A stretch of DNA of 62,015 nt from Phycisphaerae bacterium (GCA_016782865.1 JADHXR010000021.1:1-62015), one strand, 5' to 3'. Positions 33,495 to 44,222 are shown, counted from the first letter of the stretch. Notes: generated by a model from the sequence alone, not told the origin. Numbers and translations are program-made.

Positions 33495-36122
33495 ATGACC
33501 CCGGCCAACGAAAAACTAACGCCTGCGATGAAGCAGTTTCATAAGTTCAAGCAGATGCATCCGGACTGCATCCTGTTCTTTCGGATGGGTGATTTTTACG
33601 AGACGTTTTACGAAGATGCCAAGATCTGCTCGAAGGTGATGGGCCTGACTTTGACCAGCCGGAGCAAGGGTGCTAATCCGATCCCATTGGCCGGCGTGCC
33701 GTACCACGCTGTTGACGGCTACATCAAGAAGATGCTCCAGGCCGGCTACCGCGTCGCGGTTTGCGAGCAAGTCGAGGACCCCAAGACCGCAAAGGGCGTC
33801 GTCAAACGCGACGTGGTGCGCATTGTCACCCCCGGCACGCTCACCGACGACATGCTGCTCAATGCCAAAGAGGACAACTTTCTCTGTGCCGTCAGTTTGG
33901 GGACAAAAAGCCAGGCGGTTATTAGCTGGGTCGATATTTCCACCGGTCATTTCTACGTCCAGGAACTGCCTGAGGCAAAACTGCTCGACGAGCTGCTGAG
34001 ACTCTCGCCCGCTGAGTGCCTGATTGCCGACAGGCGCGGCGAATTGTTCGAAGCCGAGACGAAAAAGCTCACGAGGGATATTACGCAACTGACCAACGCC
34101 ATAGTGACCGAGCGTCCCGGCTGGTATTTCGATCCCTATCAGGCAAAGCAGCGTCTGCTCAAGCATTTCGGCACGGCCACCCTCGAAGGCTTCGGCATAG
34201 GCGACAACGACGACGGCCTTATCCCACCTGCCGGCGCGATCATCGAATACCTCACCGAAACGCAGAAAACCACACTCGGGCACATCCAGAGTCTGAAGAA
34301 GATCAATCGCCAGAGCTTCCTGCAGATTGACCCGACGTCTTTGCGGAGTCTGGAGATATTGCGGACCATTCGCGCCGAGAGCAGAAAAGGCTCGCTGTTG
34401 GACTGTATCGATGAAACCATGACCGGCATGGGCGCCCGCAAGTTTCGCAACTGGCTGTGCATGCCGCTCTGCGATCTTGGCGCCATCGAGATGCGGCAGG
34501 ACGCTGTCGAAGAGATCAAGGACGCCGATGAAAAACTAACCGGCATTCGCAAGCTGCTCTCGAACATATTCGACACCGAGCGAATCGCCGCTCGCATCAG
34601 CACTCTTCGCGCATCGCCGAGGGACCTGGTCGCTCTGGCTGCAACGCTGAGACAAATACCTTTGCTGCGAGAAATCCTGGAAGGTTTCGGCGCCGAACTG
34701 CTCGTTCAATTAGCCGGCCGATGCGACAGTATGGATGAACTGGCCGACCTGCTCGAAGCGGCGATCAAGCCGGAGGCTCCCACACATCTTCGAGATGGCG
34801 GCGTGATAAAGGCGGGCTTCTCCGAGAAACTCGACAAGCTGCGGTCGATCTCCAAAGACGGCCAAAGCTGGCTGCGGAACTACCAGAAAGAACAGTCCGA
34901 GCGAACGGGCATAACAAATCTGAAGATCGGCTACAACAAGGTCTTCGGCTACTATATCGAAATAAATCACTCCGCCGCGGATAAGGTCCCCGCCGACTAT
35001 GTTCGCAAGCAGACGATCAAAAACGCCGAGCGTTACATCACCGATGAACTCAAGGAATACGAGACCCAGGCCCTCAGTGCCGAGGAAAAGGCGCTCGAAT
35101 TGGAGCAGCAGCTCTTCGATCAGCTCCGCCGGCAGGCGGCTCAGTACATCAGCCGGCTCCAGGCCCTGGCCGAGACCGTTGCTCAATGCGACTGCCTGGC
35201 GGCCCTTGCTCACTTAGCCAAGCGGCGAAACTACATCCGCCCCAAGATCAGCGACGGCGGCGAGCTAATCATTCACGAAGGCAAACATCCGGTTCTCGCT
35301 GAATCGCTCGGCGCCGAGTTTGTGCCGAACGACGTCGAGCTGGGTAACAAAACAGGTGACATCCTTGTCATTACCGGGCCCAACATGAGCGGCAAGAGCA
35401 CCTACATCCGCCAGGTCGCCCTTCTGGTCCTGATGGCCCAGAGTGGTTCATTCATCCCCGCAAGAGAGGCCGAGATAGGTCTGGTCGACAGAATCTTCAC
35501 CCGCGTAGGGGCTTCGGACGAATTGGTCCGGGGCCAATCGACCTTCATGGTCGAAATGACTGAGACGGCAAACATCATCAACAACGCCACCTACAAGTCA
35601 CTGGTCATTCTCGACGAGGTGGGCCGAGGAACGAGCACTTATGACGGCCTGTCTTTGGCCTGGGCGATCACCGAGCACATCGCGAACAAATTGAAGTGCC
35701 GGACGTTTTTCGCCACACACTATCATGAGCTGACCGAATTGGCCGAGCTTTTCAAGAACGTGAAAAACTGCAACGTCGCCGTCCGCGAATGGATGGACGA
35801 GGTCGTCTTCCTGCACAAGATCCTGCCCGGCGGAACCGACAAAAGCTACGGCATCCACGTGGCAAAACTAGCCGGCGTCCCCGGGACGATCCTGGACAGG
35901 TCAAAAGAAATCCTGGAAGAGCTCGAAAGCACGTTCCAGAAAGAAGCCACCGGCGAACATCTGGCCCGCCACAAAACAAAAGAGCCGGACAAGGACAGCC
36001 TCTTCGTGCAAAAACACAAATCCATCCTCGATAAACTCACCTCTACAGACGTGAACAACCTGACCCCCATCGAAGCGATCAACCTTCTCAACAAAATCAA
36101 AACTGAAATCAACGAAAAGTGA
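33495..36122 (+). CDS. mutS: DNA mismatch repair protein MutS
   Basis: This protein recognises mismatched bases and starts mismatch repair. The N-terminal mismatch-binding domain has FFRMGDFYETFYEDA with the Phe-x-Glu motif (FYE) that stacks on the mispair. Connector and core/lever domains follow (SLLDCIDETMTGMGARKFRN, GYYIEINHSAADKVP). The ATPase domain begins near residue 620: VITGPNMSGKSTYIRQVAL (Walker A), QSTFMVEMTETANI, SLVILDEVGRGTSTYDGLSL (Walker B/signature) and FFATHYHELTEL. At 875 residues it is normal MutS1. No Shine-Dalgarno is visible upstream of the ATG, which lies 2 nt from the divergent fragment. No mutL is in the window. Confidence 0.96.
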   Translation: MTPANEKLTPAMKQFHKFKQMHPDCILFFRMGDFYETFYEDAKICSKVMGLTLTSRSKGANPIPLAGVPYHAVDGYIKKMLQAGYRVAVCEQVEDPKTAKGVVKRDVVRIVTPGTLTDDMLLNAKEDNFLCAVSLGTKSQAVISWVDISTGHFYVQELPEAKLLDELLRLSPAECLIADRRGELFEAETKKLTRDITQLTNAIVTERPGWYFDPYQAKQRLLKHFGTATLEGFGIGDNDDGLIPPAGAIIEYLTETQKTTLGHIQSLKKINRQSFLQIDPTSLRSLEILRTIRAESRKGSLLDCIDETMTGMGARKFRNWLCMPLCDLGAIEMRQDAVEEIKDADEKLTGIRKLLSNIFDTERIAARISTLRASPRDLVALAATLRQIPLLREILEGFGAELLVQLAGRCDSMDELADLLEAAIKPEAPTHLRDGGVIKAGFSEKLDKLRSISKDGQSWLRNYQKEQSERTGITNLKIGYNKVFGYYIEINHSAADKVPADYVRKQTIKNAERYITDELKEYETQALSAEEKALELEQQLFDQLRRQAAQYISRLQALAETVAQCDCLAALAHLAKRRNYIRPKISDGGELIIHEGKHPVLAESLGAEFVPNDVELGNKTGDILVITGPNMSGKSTYIRQVALLVLMAQSGSFIPAREAEIGLVDRIFTRVGASDELVRGQSTFMVEMTETANIINNATYKSLVILDEVGRGTSTYDGLSLAWAITEHIANKLKCRTFFATHYHELTELAELFKNVKNCNVAVREWMDEVVFLHKILPGGTDKSYGIHVAKLAGVPGTILDRSKEILEELESTFQKEATGEHLARHKTKEPDKDSLFVQKHKSILDKLTSTDVNNLTPIEAINLLNKIKTEINEK

Positions 36123-36232
36123 TGAGACGCTGAAAAAAAGACTTGTATTAGAGCGATACTGTCTGTTTAAGTATGGGGGTTAGGTTCCCGGAAGAATCGC
36201 GACTGTACGTTATTGCCAAAGGAGTAAGTACT

Positions 36233-37045
36233 ATGAAACGTGTTCTGAAATCAAAGCTGTTGATTCTGTGTGCTCTTGCGTTATTGTCGGCCGGCTGCTC
36301 GGAGGTTGCGATCAGCGGCAGGAAACAGTTCAATTTTGTCCCCGGCTCGACGATGAATTCGATGAGCTTCAAATCCTACGGCGAATTTCTCACTCAGCAC
36401 AAGCTCAGTACAAATGCCGAACAAACGCAAATGGTCAAACGCGTCGGCGGCAAGATCCAGAAAGCCGTTGAGGAGTATTGCGCCGCGAACGGCATTGAGG
36501 ATCGATTGGCAGGTTACGAATGGGAATTCAATCTGGTCGAGGACCCCAACGTCAACGCCTGGTGCATGCCCGGCGGAAAGGTTGTCGTCTATACGGGGAT
36601 CCTGCAGATCGCACAGGGCGAGGCCGGCCTGGCTGTGGTGATGGGCCATGAAATTGCACACGCCTTCGCCAAGCACGGCGCCGAAAGAATGAGCCAGGGC
36701 CTTCTCGTACAGATGGGTGGTATAGCTTTATCGACGGCGCTCGAAGATTACCCCGATCAGACGAAGAATCTTTTCCTGCAGTCTTATGGGGTCGGCACAC
36801 AAGTCGGCGTGCTGCTTCGATACAGCAGGGTCCACGAGAACGAGGCCGACCATCTCGGGCTCGTATTCATGGCCATGGCCGGGTACAATCCCGAAGAGGC
36901 CCCGGTCTTCTGGGAGAGAATGGCAGCGCAAAAGAAGGGCGCCCAGCCGCCGGAGTTTCTCAGTACTCACCCCGCCGACGAGACCAGAATCCAAAATCTC
37001 AAAGACCTGGTCCCCGAAGCCATGGAATATTATCGCAAACGGTAG
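36233..37045 (+). CDS. M48 family metalloprotease, lipoprotein (LoiP/YcaL-like)
   Basis: This is a predicted periplasmic zinc protease of the outer or inner membrane, of the kind involved in envelope protein quality control. The start at 36233 has AAAGGAG 8 nt upstream and gives a lipoprotein signal ending LALLSAGCSE. The mature protein shows the M48 pattern: DPNVNAWCMPGGKVVVYTGI, the zinc motif VMGHEIAHAFAKHG, then HENEADHLGLVFMAMAGYNP providing the third ligand Glu, and FLSTHPADETRIQNL near the end. The length of 270 is standard. It follows mutS by 110 nt on the same strand; an independent promoter is possible. Confidence 0.93.
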   Translation: MKRVLKSKLLILCALALLSAGCSEVAISGRKQFNFVPGSTMNSMSFKSYGEFLTQHKLSTNAEQTQMVKRVGGKIQKAVEEYCAANGIEDRLAGYEWEFNLVEDPNVNAWCMPGGKVVVYTGILQIAQGEAGLAVVMGHEIAHAFAKHGAERMSQGLLVQMGGIALSTALEDYPDQTKNLFLQSYGVGTQVGVLLRYSRVHENEADHLGLVFMAMAGYNPEEAPVFWERMAAQKKGAQPPEFLSTHPADETRIQNLKDLVPEAMEYYRKR

Positions 37046-37174
37046 GCCGATGGAGAATCCTGTGAGCATCCGCCGGCGATGATCTCCAACCAGGTCCGGA
37101 CTCACAGGGCAAAACCCGACTTGTTGATTTGCGTTGACTGCCCTTGAGGCGATTAACGTGGTGTCGAGAAACTA

Positions 37175-38410
37175 TCATCTGCTTCGGGCGGCGGATGAGC
37201 CGGCCAGGGCGCCGGTGGACCAGCAGGCCTGGAGGTTGTAGCCGCCGCAGGGGCCATCGACGTTGAGTACTTCGCCGGCAAAGAACAGCCCCGGACATAT
37301 CTTCGATTCCATCGTCTTAGGCTCAACCTCGTTGATGTTGACGCCGCCGCGCGTCACCGTTGCCTCCGCGATCGGCTTGGTGCGCAAGATCGAAAGTGGC
37401 AGCGCCTTGATCGTCCGGAGCAGCTTTCTTCGCACATCCTTCTTGAGTTGGCCGGCCGGCAGCCTATCATCACAGCTCGCCTGCCTGCACAGAAGAACCG
37501 AAAGTCGCTTCGGCACGAATTCCGCCAATACGTTGGCTACTTTCTTCCTGGGATTCGCTGCGATATGCTCGGTCATCTGCCATTCGAGTTGTGCTTGCTC
37601 GATGTGCGGCGCAAGATCAAGCGTGAGGCCGATGGGGGTCTTACCGGGCAGATGCTCGGTCAAATGTCGGCTCATATCCAGGACCGCCGGTCCGCCGATG
37701 CCGTCATCGGTAAAGATCATCGCTCCGACCGTGATTACCTTCCTGTTGCCGAGGCGTGCTGAGACTCTGACGTTCTCGAGGGCGGTCCCGGCGAGTCGTC
37801 CGGGCCAGACTTCACCGGTCACGAGCGGCACCAGAGACGCTTTGGTTGGGGTGACGGTGTGCCCTAAGTGTCGAGCGAAGCGGTAGCCGTCGCCCGTGCA
37901 CCCGGTCCGGGGCCATGACATCCCGCCAGTGGCAACAATCAGCCTATCGGCCGATATTTGCTCTTGCGGCGTGCGGACGACAAACGATCCGGCTTCTTTG
38001 CCGACGCCGCCGACCTGCCTGCCATATGACAGTGTCGCGCCGAGTGTTTTCGCGCAGCCCACGAGAGCCTCCTTGACGTCACTTGCACGGCCAAAAGCGG
38101 AGAACACGCAGCCGTCTTTTTCGGTCTTCGTCCTCAGCCCCAGCCGAGCGAAGAAATCCTGCACATCCTGCGGCGAAAACCGAAACACGCAGTAACTGAG
38201 GAACTTGCCGCCGACCCCAAAGGCGCGGACGAACTCCTGTGGTGCGTCCTGGTGAGTAAGGTTGCATCGTCCCGCCCCTGTTAGAAGCAACTTGCGGCCG
38301 GGACTTGTGTTGGCCTCGACCACCGTAGCGCGAGCGCCCGCCGCGGCGGCTGAAATAGCGGCCATCAGGCCCGCCGGCCCGGCTCCAATTATGCATATCT
38401 CTGTCTTCAT
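37175..38410 (-). CDS. HI0933-family flavoprotein (NAD(P)/FAD-dependent oxidoreductase, YhiN-like)
   Basis: This is a soluble FAD-binding oxidoreductase of unknown substrate. The start at 38410 places the dinucleotide fold at the N-terminus: CIIGAGPAGLMAAISAAAAG, followed by VVEANTSPGRKLLLTGAGRC, the HI0933 signature region. Further family blocks are LIVATGGMSWPRTGCTGDGY and VTRGGVNINEVEPKTMESKI, and the protein ends with GLFFAGEVLNVDGPCGGYNL and a final SxAAR-type helix. At 411 residues it matches family length. It stands alone, convergent with the M48 gene (129 nt apart) and divergent from the sulfatase. Confidence 0.92.
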   Translation of the reverse strand: MKTEICIIGAGPAGLMAAISAAAAGARATVVEANTSPGRKLLLTGAGRCNLTHQDAPQEFVRAFGVGGKFLSYCVFRFSPQDVQDFFARLGLRTKTEKDGCVFSAFGRASDVKEALVGCAKTLGATLSYGRQVGGVGKEAGSFVVRTPQEQISADRLIVATGGMSWPRTGCTGDGYRFARHLGHTVTPTKASLVPLVTGEVWPGRLAGTALENVRVSARLGNRKVITVGAMIFTDDGIGGPAVLDMSRHLTEHLPGKTPIGLTLDLAPHIEQAQLEWQMTEHIAANPRKKVANVLAEFVPKRLSVLLCRQASCDDRLPAGQLKKDVRRKLLRTIKALPLSILRTKPIAEATVTRGGVNINEVEPKTMESKICPGLFFAGEVLNVDGPCGGYNLQACWSTGALAGSSAARSR

Positions 38411-38606
38411 GCAGATCCGTTTCAAGACAAACTTGCCTGACAAAATTTAGCCGATTGAGACAACGCTGTCAAACTCCGGCTGTGACCATGCACATGATGC
38501 AGGGGTGTGGACAGATGGCATGCCCGAAAAAGCTGTTGAATGATATTGGCCCAGAGCTTATGATGAATGTCGAAAACTAACGGAATATTTATGAGGAGAA
38601 ATGACA

Positions 38607-40400
38607 ATGAAGCGTTCGCAGTTGACTCGCCGGGATTTCCTGAGAGCCTCATTCGCCGGCGCGCTTGCAGCGGTGGTTCCCGTTCGTGGGTGGGCTCAGG
38701 GGGCAAACGAACGGCCGAACATTGTGGTCATCCTGGCCGACGACCAGGGTTGGGGCGACCTGAGCCTCCACGGGAACGTCAATTTGGATACGCCCAATAT
38801 CGATTCTTTGGCCCGGGACGGAGCTATGTTCGATCGGTTCTTTGTATGCGCCGTTTGTGCGCCGACCAGGGCCGAGTTTCTGACGGGGCGATACCATCCT
38901 CGCGGCGGCGTGCACGGTGTGACGACCGGAGCCGAGCGATTGAACGTTGACGAGAAGACGATCGGCGACACCTTCAAGACCGCAGGGTATGCGACGGGGG
39001 CGTTTGGAAAATGGCACAACGGGACGCAGTACCCCTACCATCCGAACGGTCGCGGATTCGATGAATTCTATGGCTTCTGCTCAGGTCACTGGGGCAACTA
39101 CTTCGATCCGATCCTCGAACATAACGGCAAAATAGTCAGAGGCAAAGGGTATATCATCGATGATCTGACGGATCATGCCCTTGAATTCATCGAGCGAAAC
39201 AAGAATAAACCCTTCTTCTGCTATCTGCCTTACAATACGCCGCATTCACCGATGCAGGTGCCCGATCGTTTCTTCGACAGACTAAAGGCAAGTCCGCTGA
39301 GAATGCGGAACCGAGACCCGGAGAAGGAAGAGCTTGAGAAAACGCGCTGCGCCCTGGCGATGTGCGAGAATATCGATTGGAACGTGGGGCGCGTTCTGCA
39401 GAAGCTCAATGACTTGAAACTTGCCGAGAATACCATCGTCATCTATTTCAGCGACAACGGACCGAATAGCTGGCGGTGGAATGACGGTATGAAAGGGCGC
39501 AAAGGCTCGACCGATGAAGGCGGCCTTCGCGTTCCCTGCGTGGTTCGATGGCCCGCACGTATAAAGCCGGGCAAGAAGATACCGCAAATCGCCGGTGCGA
39601 TCGACCTTCTTCCGACCCTGGCCGACCTGGCGCAGATTCGGGTCGTTGGCGGCAAACCGTTGGATGGGGTCAGCATCAAGACGCTTCTCTTGACAGACGG
39701 CGAAAGCTGGACCGATCGAATGATCTTTTCCCATCAGAGCGGCAAGGTCAGCGTTCGTACTCAGCGATATCGGCTTGATTACACGGGCAAGCTGTTCGAC
39801 ATGAAGACCGATCCGGGACAGAACCATGACTTTTCGAAGGACAGACCGCAGGTCGCTGCAAGGTTGAGCGAAGCGGTCGCGCGATGGAAAGATGAAGTGC
39901 TGTCGGAGTCGCCGAAGGACGACCGTCCATTTCCTGTCGGCTACGTCGAGTTCCCGACAACATTCCTGCCTGCACGTGACGGCGTTCCTCATGGAAATGT
40001 TCGCCGAAGCGCCAAAGCGCCCAATTGCTCATACTTTACGAATTGGATCAGCGCCGATGACAGGATCACATGGGACGTCGAGGTGGCGAATACAGGTGAT
40101 TTTGACACGGTGTTGTACTACACGTGTCCGGTGAAGGATATTGGCTCGACTTTCGAGCTGAGCTTCGACAAGAACCGGATCCAAGGCAGTGTGACCGAGG
40201 CGCACGATCCGCCGTTGGTGGGCGCCCAATTCGACCGCTATGACCGGGGCAGCGAGTCGTTTGTCAAAGATTTCCGACCGCTTCGGTTGGGTAGGTTCCG
40301 ATTAGAAAAGGGCCGTGGTGAGCTGGTTTTGCGGGCGCTGAACGTTCCGGGCGACCAGGTTATGGATGTTCGTTCCATCAGGCTCACTCTTTTGAGATAG
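38607..40400 (+). CDS. Sulfatase (FGly-type), Tat-exported, with C-terminal beta domain
   Basis: The protein is a predicted polysaccharide sulfatase. The start at 38607 has GAGGAG 8 nt upstream; the frame also contains an ATG two codons earlier. The Tat signal is [20 protein letters not shown]. The metal site begins [20 protein letters not shown]. The formylglycine motif is [12 protein letters not shown] with Cys at about residue 84. Other active-site parts are GAFGKWHNG and [13 protein letters not shown]. Beyond the usual sulfatase end ([20 protein letters not shown], about residue 400) about 170 residues form an added all-beta region ([36 protein letters not shown]) of the kind seen in planctomycete sulfatases that carry a carbohydrate-binding-like tail. 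It is followed 52 nt later by a broken heparinase-like gene, pointing to a glycan-degradation cluster. Confidence 0.94.
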   Translation: MKRSQLTRRDFLRASFAGALAAVVPVRGWAQGANERPNIVVILADDQGWGDLSLHGNVNLDTPNIDSLARDGAMFDRFFVCAVCAPTRAEFLTGRYHPRGGVHGVTTGAERLNVDEKTIGDTFKTAGYATGAFGKWHNGTQYPYHPNGRGFDEFYGFCSGHWGNYFDPILEHNGKIVRGKGYIIDDLTDHALEFIERNKNKPFFCYLPYNTPHSPMQVPDRFFDRLKASPLRMRNRDPEKEELEKTRCALAMCENIDWNVGRVLQKLNDLKLAENTIVIYFSDNGPNSWRWNDGMKGRKGSTDEGGLRVPCVVRWPARIKPGKKIPQIAGAIDLLPTLADLAQIRVVGGKPLDGVSIKTLLLTDGESWTDRMIFSHQSGKVSVRTQRYRLDYTGKLFDMKTDPGQNHDFSKDRPQVAARLSEAVARWKDEVLSESPKDDRPFPVGYVEFPTTFLPARDGVPHGNVRRSAKAPNCSYFTNWISADDRITWDVEVANTGDFDTVLYYTCPVKDIGSTFELSFDKNRIQGSVTEAHDPPLVGAQFDRYDRGSESFVKDFRPLRLGRFRLEKGRGELVLRALNVPGDQVMDVRSIRLTLLR

Positions 40401-40452
40401 AAGCGCCGGATCCGTGCTCGAAAGCGAGCGATATGTGAAAGGAGAATATGCT

Positions 40453-42128
40453 ATGAGGCCACGTTACTGGAGGACTTCTGCGGTAGTGATGCTGTTGTCG
40501 ATTTCGTCGACTGTGTACGGTCGGCAGCTCCCGGACTGGACCGCTAAGATACGCAGTGACCACCCGAGGCTCTTCTTCAACGCCGATACGTGGCCTGCGG
40601 TTCGCCAGCGCGCTCTGGGCGCCGAGCGCCAGTGGTACTCGTATATCAAGGGCCGCGTCGACAGACTCAAGGCAGAGTCGGGCAGTGAGGTCGAACCCGG
40701 AGAGCTTGGTCCTCAGGCGGCATGGGCCGCATTTGTTTTTCGAATGACGGGCGACGAGCAATATCTGGAACTTGCCAAGAAATGCCTTGAGAGAAGTCTG
40801 TTTCGAACTACATTATCTGGAACAGGATCGCCGCCGATCCGGAGCCCCTGGAGTTCGGGTATGGTGACACGCCGCATACGAGCAACAGATTGCCGACGAG
40901 CCAGCTCTATACCCACATGGCTAACATACGTCATTTGCACAGCGACGCAGCCCCTCAAGCCGCCGCTCTGGCCCGGCACGTCCAGCAAATCCTGCCGCGC
41001 CAAACTTATTCCGGCAGTTGGTTCATTTACCCTTTTCTGCTATCGAAGACGGATAGCTCACCCGAACCGTTCCTTCCGGAAAACCTGCCCAGTGCACGGC
41101 ACTTTGACAACATGGGACAGATATTCATGCGGTCCGGCACGGGAAAAGACGATACGTACTGCCTCTTCTCCTGTGGCGGCACCCTGACCCAGCATCGCCA
41201 CTATGACGCCCTGAATTTCGTGATTTACCATCGCGGTTTTCTGGCCCTTGACTCCGGCACGCGCTACCGCGAATTCGAGAACGGTCAGCACCTGGCAAAC
41301 TACTTCGCCCAGACGGTCGCGCACAATTGCGTGGTTATCCACCAGCCGGGCGAGCCGGCCGCACGCTACTGGGGCGGCAAGGTTCTCGGCAATCACGGCG
41401 GCCAGCACAAGCAGCTCGGTTCGGTAGTCAAAGCCTTCGAGACTAACGGCGAATACGTCTACGTCGCCGGCGATGCTACTCGGTGTTATCAGCACGGGGC
41501 CCGCGACGGTCTGGGCGAGAAGTGTCGTCTTGTAACCCGCCAGCTTCTTTTTCTGATCCCGAACCACTTCGTGATTTTCGACCGCGTGGAGGCGACTGAC
41601 GCCTCATATCGCAAGGATTGGCTGATTCACACGGCAGATGCGCCGAAAGTTTCAGGCAAGATCATCCGGGCCGATCACGACGACGGCCGGTTGTTCTGCC
41701 GGACGTTGCTGCCTGCTGATGCGACCCTCACTTCGGTAGGAGGTCCCGGCAATGAATTCCGGGCCGCCGGTCGTAATTGGGACATAGTCTCCGATGGTCT
41801 CAAGGGCGAAAGTCTGGCCCTGATGGGACAGTGGCGCGTCGATGTCACGCCGGGCAGCGCGCGCAAGAGTGACGTATTCCTTCACGTTATTCAGGTAGGT
41901 GACCGGCAGCTTGAAGCCATGGATCAGGTCCAGTTGGTCAAAACGAGCGATACCTGTGGCGTTCGCATAACCGCCGATAGCGGGACCTGGGAGATCACAT
42001 TCAACTCCACGGGCGAATTGGGAGGGCATATCAAGCGGTCCGGCGGCTCGCGAAGCATTGACTCAAGATTGACCACGGCAGTTCAGGAACAAACGGGGAT
42101 AAAGGCCAATACTCCTGGCAAACTCTGA
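40453..42128 (+). pseudogene. Heparinase II/III-like polysaccharide lyase, broken by deletion/frameshift
   Basis: The gene starts at 40453 (AAAGGAG 8 nt upstream) with a signal peptide (SAVVMLLSISSTVYGRQLPD) and an N-terminal lyase-like domain (DHPRLFFNADTWPAVRQRA). Around 40795-40803 the frame changes. The continuing sequence in another frame begins NYIIWNRIAADPEPLEFGYG and runs to 42128 with a typical heparinase II/III C-terminal domain (GGTLTQHRHYDALNFVIYH, AHNCVVIHQPGEP, NHFVIFDRVEA). A stretch of the alpha/alpha-toroid expected between these parts also appears missing, because the first fragment ends in YLELAKKCLERS and the second resumes late in the fold. I conclude it is a pseudogene with an internal deletion plus frameshift, unless the assembly is at fault. 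Neighbouring sulfatase implies a sulfated uronate-containing substrate. Confidence 0.75.
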
Positions 42129-42139
42129 GACTGAAATCG

Positions 42140-42268
42140 CTATTGATCCCAATGTTCCAGATCGGCGGCTTGTTCCAGCAGATTCGTGACATCCTCATCC
42201 AGCAAGAACCGCCGATGCTTGAGATCCAACAGACACTCGGCCACCTTAGAGGGTGTTCCAAACGGCAA
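42140..42268 (-). other. 42-codon open frame directly after the gamma-glutamyltransferase stop
   Basis: In the same frame as the preceding gene and immediately after its TGA, a TTG-initiated frame encodes PFGTPSKVAECLLDL, continues KHRRFLLDEDVTNLLEQ and ends in ADLEHWDQ. The composition is protein-like (amphipathic helices) and resembles the C-terminal helical end of a larger enzyme. There is no ribosome-binding site. It may be a relic of another gene or, less likely, a readthrough extension. Confidence 0.3.
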
Positions 42269-44014
42269 TCAGTACCCTATAGCGCAGCCGTCCTTGCGCG
42301 GGTCGGAGCCTCCGAAATAGCGCAGCGGATTGTCCTGGCGCCAGATACCCTGATAGCCTCCGTAAACGCCGACCTCTTTCTTGGTCTTGTGGCCCATTTC
42401 CGCGAGTTTACGCTTGGTCGACTCGCCGATATGTCGCTCGAACACTACCGTGCCGCCGCCGACCATCTTAGTGCCTGTAGGTGTCGAGCTTTCAATATGA
42501 CGGACCCTGGGCTGCTCGCCCGCCTGTTGCGGCGACATTGCGAAATCGATCATATTCATCAGCACCTGCGCGTGTCCCTGCGGTTGAAAATCACCGCCCA
42601 TAACTCCGAATGAGAATACGGGCTTGTCGTTCCTGGTCACAAACGCCGGTATGATTGTATGGAAAGGTCGTTTGTGAGGCTCCAGTTTGTTGAGATCATT
42701 GGGATTGAGCGAAAACAGTTGCCCGCGGTTCTGGAGGCAGAATCCCAGCCCGTCAGGCACGAAACCCGAACCCCAGGGGTAGTAAATACTCTGGATAAGC
42801 GAGACCATGTTGCCGTCCTTGTCGGCGGTTGTCAGATAAACAGTCTCCGACGAATTCTTGAGCCTGCCAGGCGCGACGCTTCGAGCGGCTCGCTTGGGAT
42901 CGATCAACCTGACGCGCCGACTGGCATACTCTTTGGAGATCAGCTCGGTCACAGGGACCTCGGCAAAATCCATGTCGGCGTAGTAAACCGCGCGGTCTTC
43001 GAAGGCCAGTTTCTTTGCTTCGATGAAAAGATGCAGATGCTGTGGCGAATTGGGCTTCATTGAGCCGATGTCGAAGTGCTCCAGCAGGTTTAATATCTGC
43101 AAGGCCGCAATTCCCTGGCCGTTGGGCGCAAGCTCCCAGACGTCGTATCCGCGATAGTTGGCACTGACCGGATCGACCCAGTCGGCGGTGTGATCTCGAA
43201 AGTCGCGTATTGAGAGCTGACCACCGTTCGCTTGGGAGAACTTGACGATTCTCTCTGCAATCTGGCCCTTGTAGAATGCCTCGGCACCGCCGCGAGCGAT
43301 TATCTCGAAAAACTGCGCCAAGCCTGCATTTCTAAAGACATCCCCGAAACGCAAAGGCTTGCCTTCAGGCATGAATGTCCGGGCCAGACCAGGGTCTTGC
43401 GTGGTGTTGAAGGACCACGAGCGAGCTATAACCGGCGAAACCGGAAAACCTTCCCGAGCGCAGGAGATTGGGGCTCCAAGAGTCTTTGCCAGATCAAACC
43501 GCCCCAGTTTCTCCTGCAGGGCGGCCCATCCGCTGACGCAACCGGGGACGCTCCAGGACAATGGGCCATAGATGGGGATTTCTTTGAGGCCCAGCGCCTT
43601 TGCCTTGTCAATGCTCCAATCGTACGGTGCTCGACCGCTGGCGTTGAGGCCCATCAGTTTTTGCTCTTTGGCGTTCCAGACGATGGCAAACAAATCGCCA
43701 CCGGGCCCGCACATCATCGGCTCGACCAGGCTCAACATCGCATTGGCGCATATGGCCGCATCCACCGCGTTGCCGCCAGCCTTGAGGATGTCGACGCCCG
43801 CCATGCTTGCCAGAGGCTGGCTCGAGCAGACGATTCCGTTTCGGCAGGCAACCGCCGAACGGTTTTGGTTTCTGTTTGAGAGCAAATCGCGATCGAGGAA
43901 AACGCTGCCGTCCGACTTGCCGGCGCCCGTACGCCCGGCAACCGACACATTGCTGCCCAGCAATGAGGATGTGTATGTGCAACCGGCAAGTTTGAGAAAT
44001 GAACGCCGTTCCAT
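42269..44014 (-). CDS. ggt: Gamma-glutamyltransferase, Tat-exported
   Basis: This enzyme cleaves gamma-glutamyl bonds (glutathione and related compounds) in the periplasm. A Tat-like signal (MERRSFLKLAGCTYTSSLLG) opens the protein. The large-subunit features are GIVCSSQPLASMAGVDILKA, GGNAVDAAICANAMLSLVEP and CGPGGDLFAIVWNAKEQKL. The autoprocessing site is in SSETVYLTTADKDGNMVSLI, with the Thr that becomes the small-subunit N-terminal nucleophile. The small subunit has the GGDFQPQGHAQVLMNMIDFA block and ends SDPRKDGCAIGY, a typical family C-terminus. At 581 residues it is full length. It stands alone, convergent with the lyase pseudogene. A 42-codon frame follows its stop. Confidence 0.94.
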   Translation of the reverse strand: MERRSFLKLAGCTYTSSLLGSNVSVAGRTGAGKSDGSVFLDRDLLSNRNQNRSAVACRNGIVCSSQPLASMAGVDILKAGGNAVDAAICANAMLSLVEPMMCGPGGDLFAIVWNAKEQKLMGLNASGRAPYDWSIDKAKALGLKEIPIYGPLSWSVPGCVSGWAALQEKLGRFDLAKTLGAPISCAREGFPVSPVIARSWSFNTTQDPGLARTFMPEGKPLRFGDVFRNAGLAQFFEIIARGGAEAFYKGQIAERIVKFSQANGGQLSIRDFRDHTADWVDPVSANYRGYDVWELAPNGQGIAALQILNLLEHFDIGSMKPNSPQHLHLFIEAKKLAFEDRAVYYADMDFAEVPVTELISKEYASRRVRLIDPKRAARSVAPGRLKNSSETVYLTTADKDGNMVSLIQSIYYPWGSGFVPDGLGFCLQNRGQLFSLNPNDLNKLEPHKRPFHTIIPAFVTRNDKPVFSFGVMGGDFQPQGHAQVLMNMIDFAMSPQQAGEQPRVRHIESSTPTGTKMVGGGTVVFERHIGESTKRKLAEMGHKTKKEVGVYGGYQGIWRQDNPLRYFGGSDPRKDGCAIGY

Positions 44015-44187
44015 AGGCTCGACTCCACGTGCAGAATATGATTAATTCCAACACCCCCACCATTTGCAGCAGGTGGGCGCCACTGCATATATTGTACGCT
44101 AAGCGGTGTTCACGTCAAGAAGTGCGTGAGTTGGTTCAGGGCTTTGTTCGGAGGAAGAACCGAAGGTCGTAAAGATGTGGGAGGACG

Positions 44188-44222
44188 GGAAAAGAAAACG
44201 GAGCGTAACGCATACGCTCCGT
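44188..44222 (-). terminator. Rho-independent terminator after the small membrane protein gene
   Basis: On the minus strand ACGGAGCGTA - TGCGT - TACGCTCCGT makes a perfect 10-bp stem followed by TTTCTTTT. It lies 130 nt downstream of the stop at 44352. Confidence 0.75.
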
